From Bacteroidota bacterium (lineage in GTDB: Bacteria > Bacteroidota > Ignavibacteria > Tepidaquicellales > Tepidaquicellaceae), in NCBI GenBank assembly GCA_018266895.1, contig JAFDZQ010000001.1:1-54677 (forward strand): 54,677 bases of DNA, written 5' to 3'. A program made the position numbers and the translations under genes. The notes beneath the pieces are model-generated. The model did not search any database. It was not told where the DNA came from and saw nothing but the letters and a program-made list of their open reading frames with translations. Below, in pieces: positions 54,208 to 54,677 of the stretch; within the stretch, counting starts at the first letter, position 1; each line of letters starts with the position of its first letter.

Positions 54208-54677
54208 ATGAGTATAAAACAACATCAAAGGAATTACGATACTTTCTACTATATTACATTTACCTGCTTCAGATGGATAAATCTGTTTGAGATTACAAAC
54301 TTATATTATTTTGTTTATCAGTGGTTTGAGATATTAACAAAGTTTCAAGTTTACAATTGCGGATATGTAATTATGCCGAATCATATTCATTTGCTTGTGT
54401 ACACACAAAATTCTGAAAGAGCTATTAACAACATTATAGGAACAGGTAAGAGATTCATGGCTTACGAAATCGTGAAAAGACTTGAAATTTACAAGAGAAC
54501 CGATCTACTTCTCATTATGGCAAGCGCTGTTACTAAGTCTGAAAGAAAACGGAATAAGAAACATGAAGTGTTTCAGGATTCTCTTGATTGTAAGGAAGTA
54601 ATTACAGAAAAATTTATAAGACAAAAACTTAATTACATACACAAGAATCCTGTCAATGGGAAGTGGAAACTTGCGGA
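54208..54677 (+). CDS. REP-associated tyrosine transposase (Y1/RAYT), 3' end outside window
   Basis: The frame opens at ATG 54208 and is still open at the last base, so at least 156 residues are seen. YDTFYYITFTCFR is the first strand of the Y1 transposase fold; GYVIMPNHIHLLVYTQ carries the HUH metal motif (His59-Ile-His61); IIGTGKRFMAYEI follows, and LNYIHKNPVNGKWKLA is the C-terminal Y-I-H-x-N-P-V motif of RAYT and related IS200-like proteins. Such proteins are domesticated single-strand transposases that move or maintain REP palindromes. The adjacent palindrome supports this. It is preceded by a weak ribosome-binding context. Confidence 0.88.
   Translation, partial: MSIKQHQRNYDTFYYITFTCFRWINLFEITNLYYFVYQWFEILTKFQVYNCGYVIMPNHIHLLVYTQNSERAINNIIGTGKRFMAYEIVKRLEIYKRTDLLLIMASAVTKSERKRNKKHEVFQDSLDCKEVITEKFIRQKLNYIHKNPVNGKWKLA

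Overview
This AT-rich window looks like chromosome from a member of the Bacteroidota/Chlorobiota assemblage, most likely the Ignavibacteria. The evidence is three secreted proteins ending in a type IX secretion (T9SS) type A sorting domain (core NYPNPFNPSTK, closing in K/R-R-M-x-L-I-K), a Bacteroidota-style omega subunit beside gmk, TAnnTTTG-like promoter elements, and several envelope families typical of that group. There is no rRNA, so this placement is inferred from protein families only.

Layout. (1) 1-3289: the 3' part of a very large secreted protein. Its reading frame is open at the left edge and starts with the C-terminal end of an M6-type metallopeptidase domain. (2) 3290-3969: a gene-poor stretch ending in a 3' half of tRNA-Thr(TGT) with no 5' half, a possible attachment-site scar. 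(3) 3970-12633: a minus-strand envelope and oxidative-stress block: YihY/BrkB membrane protein, large-subunit catalase, two lipoproteins (DUF4382-like and DUF6600-like), two small beta-barrels, a 54-aa lipoprotein, a 49-aa lmo0937-family peptide, DUF948 and YtxH proteins. (4) 13278-18641: a 1261-aa orphan hybrid of PAS, GAF and histidine kinase domains, then a polytopic membrane protein. (5) 18770-24899: malic enzyme, MFS exporter, SRPBCC protein, an orphan TrpF-like isomerase, and a CHRD-domain T9SS cargo. (6) 24900-25631: nested palindromic repeats. (7) 25632-31134: aromatic amino acid lyase (HutH type, with a Ser-Ser-Gly cofactor triad), a second YihY protein, a SpoIIE/RsbU-like phosphatase, an M48 protease and a CxxC metal-binding-like secreted protein.

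(8) 31201-38392: a housekeeping block on the minus strand (SDR, LOG, yicC, gmk, rpoZ, coaBC, family 4 UDG, dnaB, tRNA-Arg(CCT)). (9) 38640-42630: typA, a thioredoxin-like ferredoxin and an M3 oligopeptidase on the plus strand. (10) 42732-50361: GT39-type transferase, a large T9SS cargo, trhO, a cysteine-containing unknown, a tandem-repeat tract and a BaiN/HI0933 flavoprotein. (11) 51035-54677: a BNR-repeat exoprotein with a dockerin-like module but no T9SS tail, then a REP-like hairpin and a REP-associated tyrosine transposase (RAYT) running off the right edge.

The best leads for something new are the repeat structures (25093-25566, 38473-38507, 44527-44667, 48884-49152, 54085-54150 with the RAYT, and an in-frame copy-like insert at 2619-2656), the tRNA-Thr scar, and the multi-gene envelope stress block facing the orphan kinase. 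I saw no CRISPR array, prophage module, restriction system or recognisable defence island. All domain calls are by eye from motifs; no database search was run.
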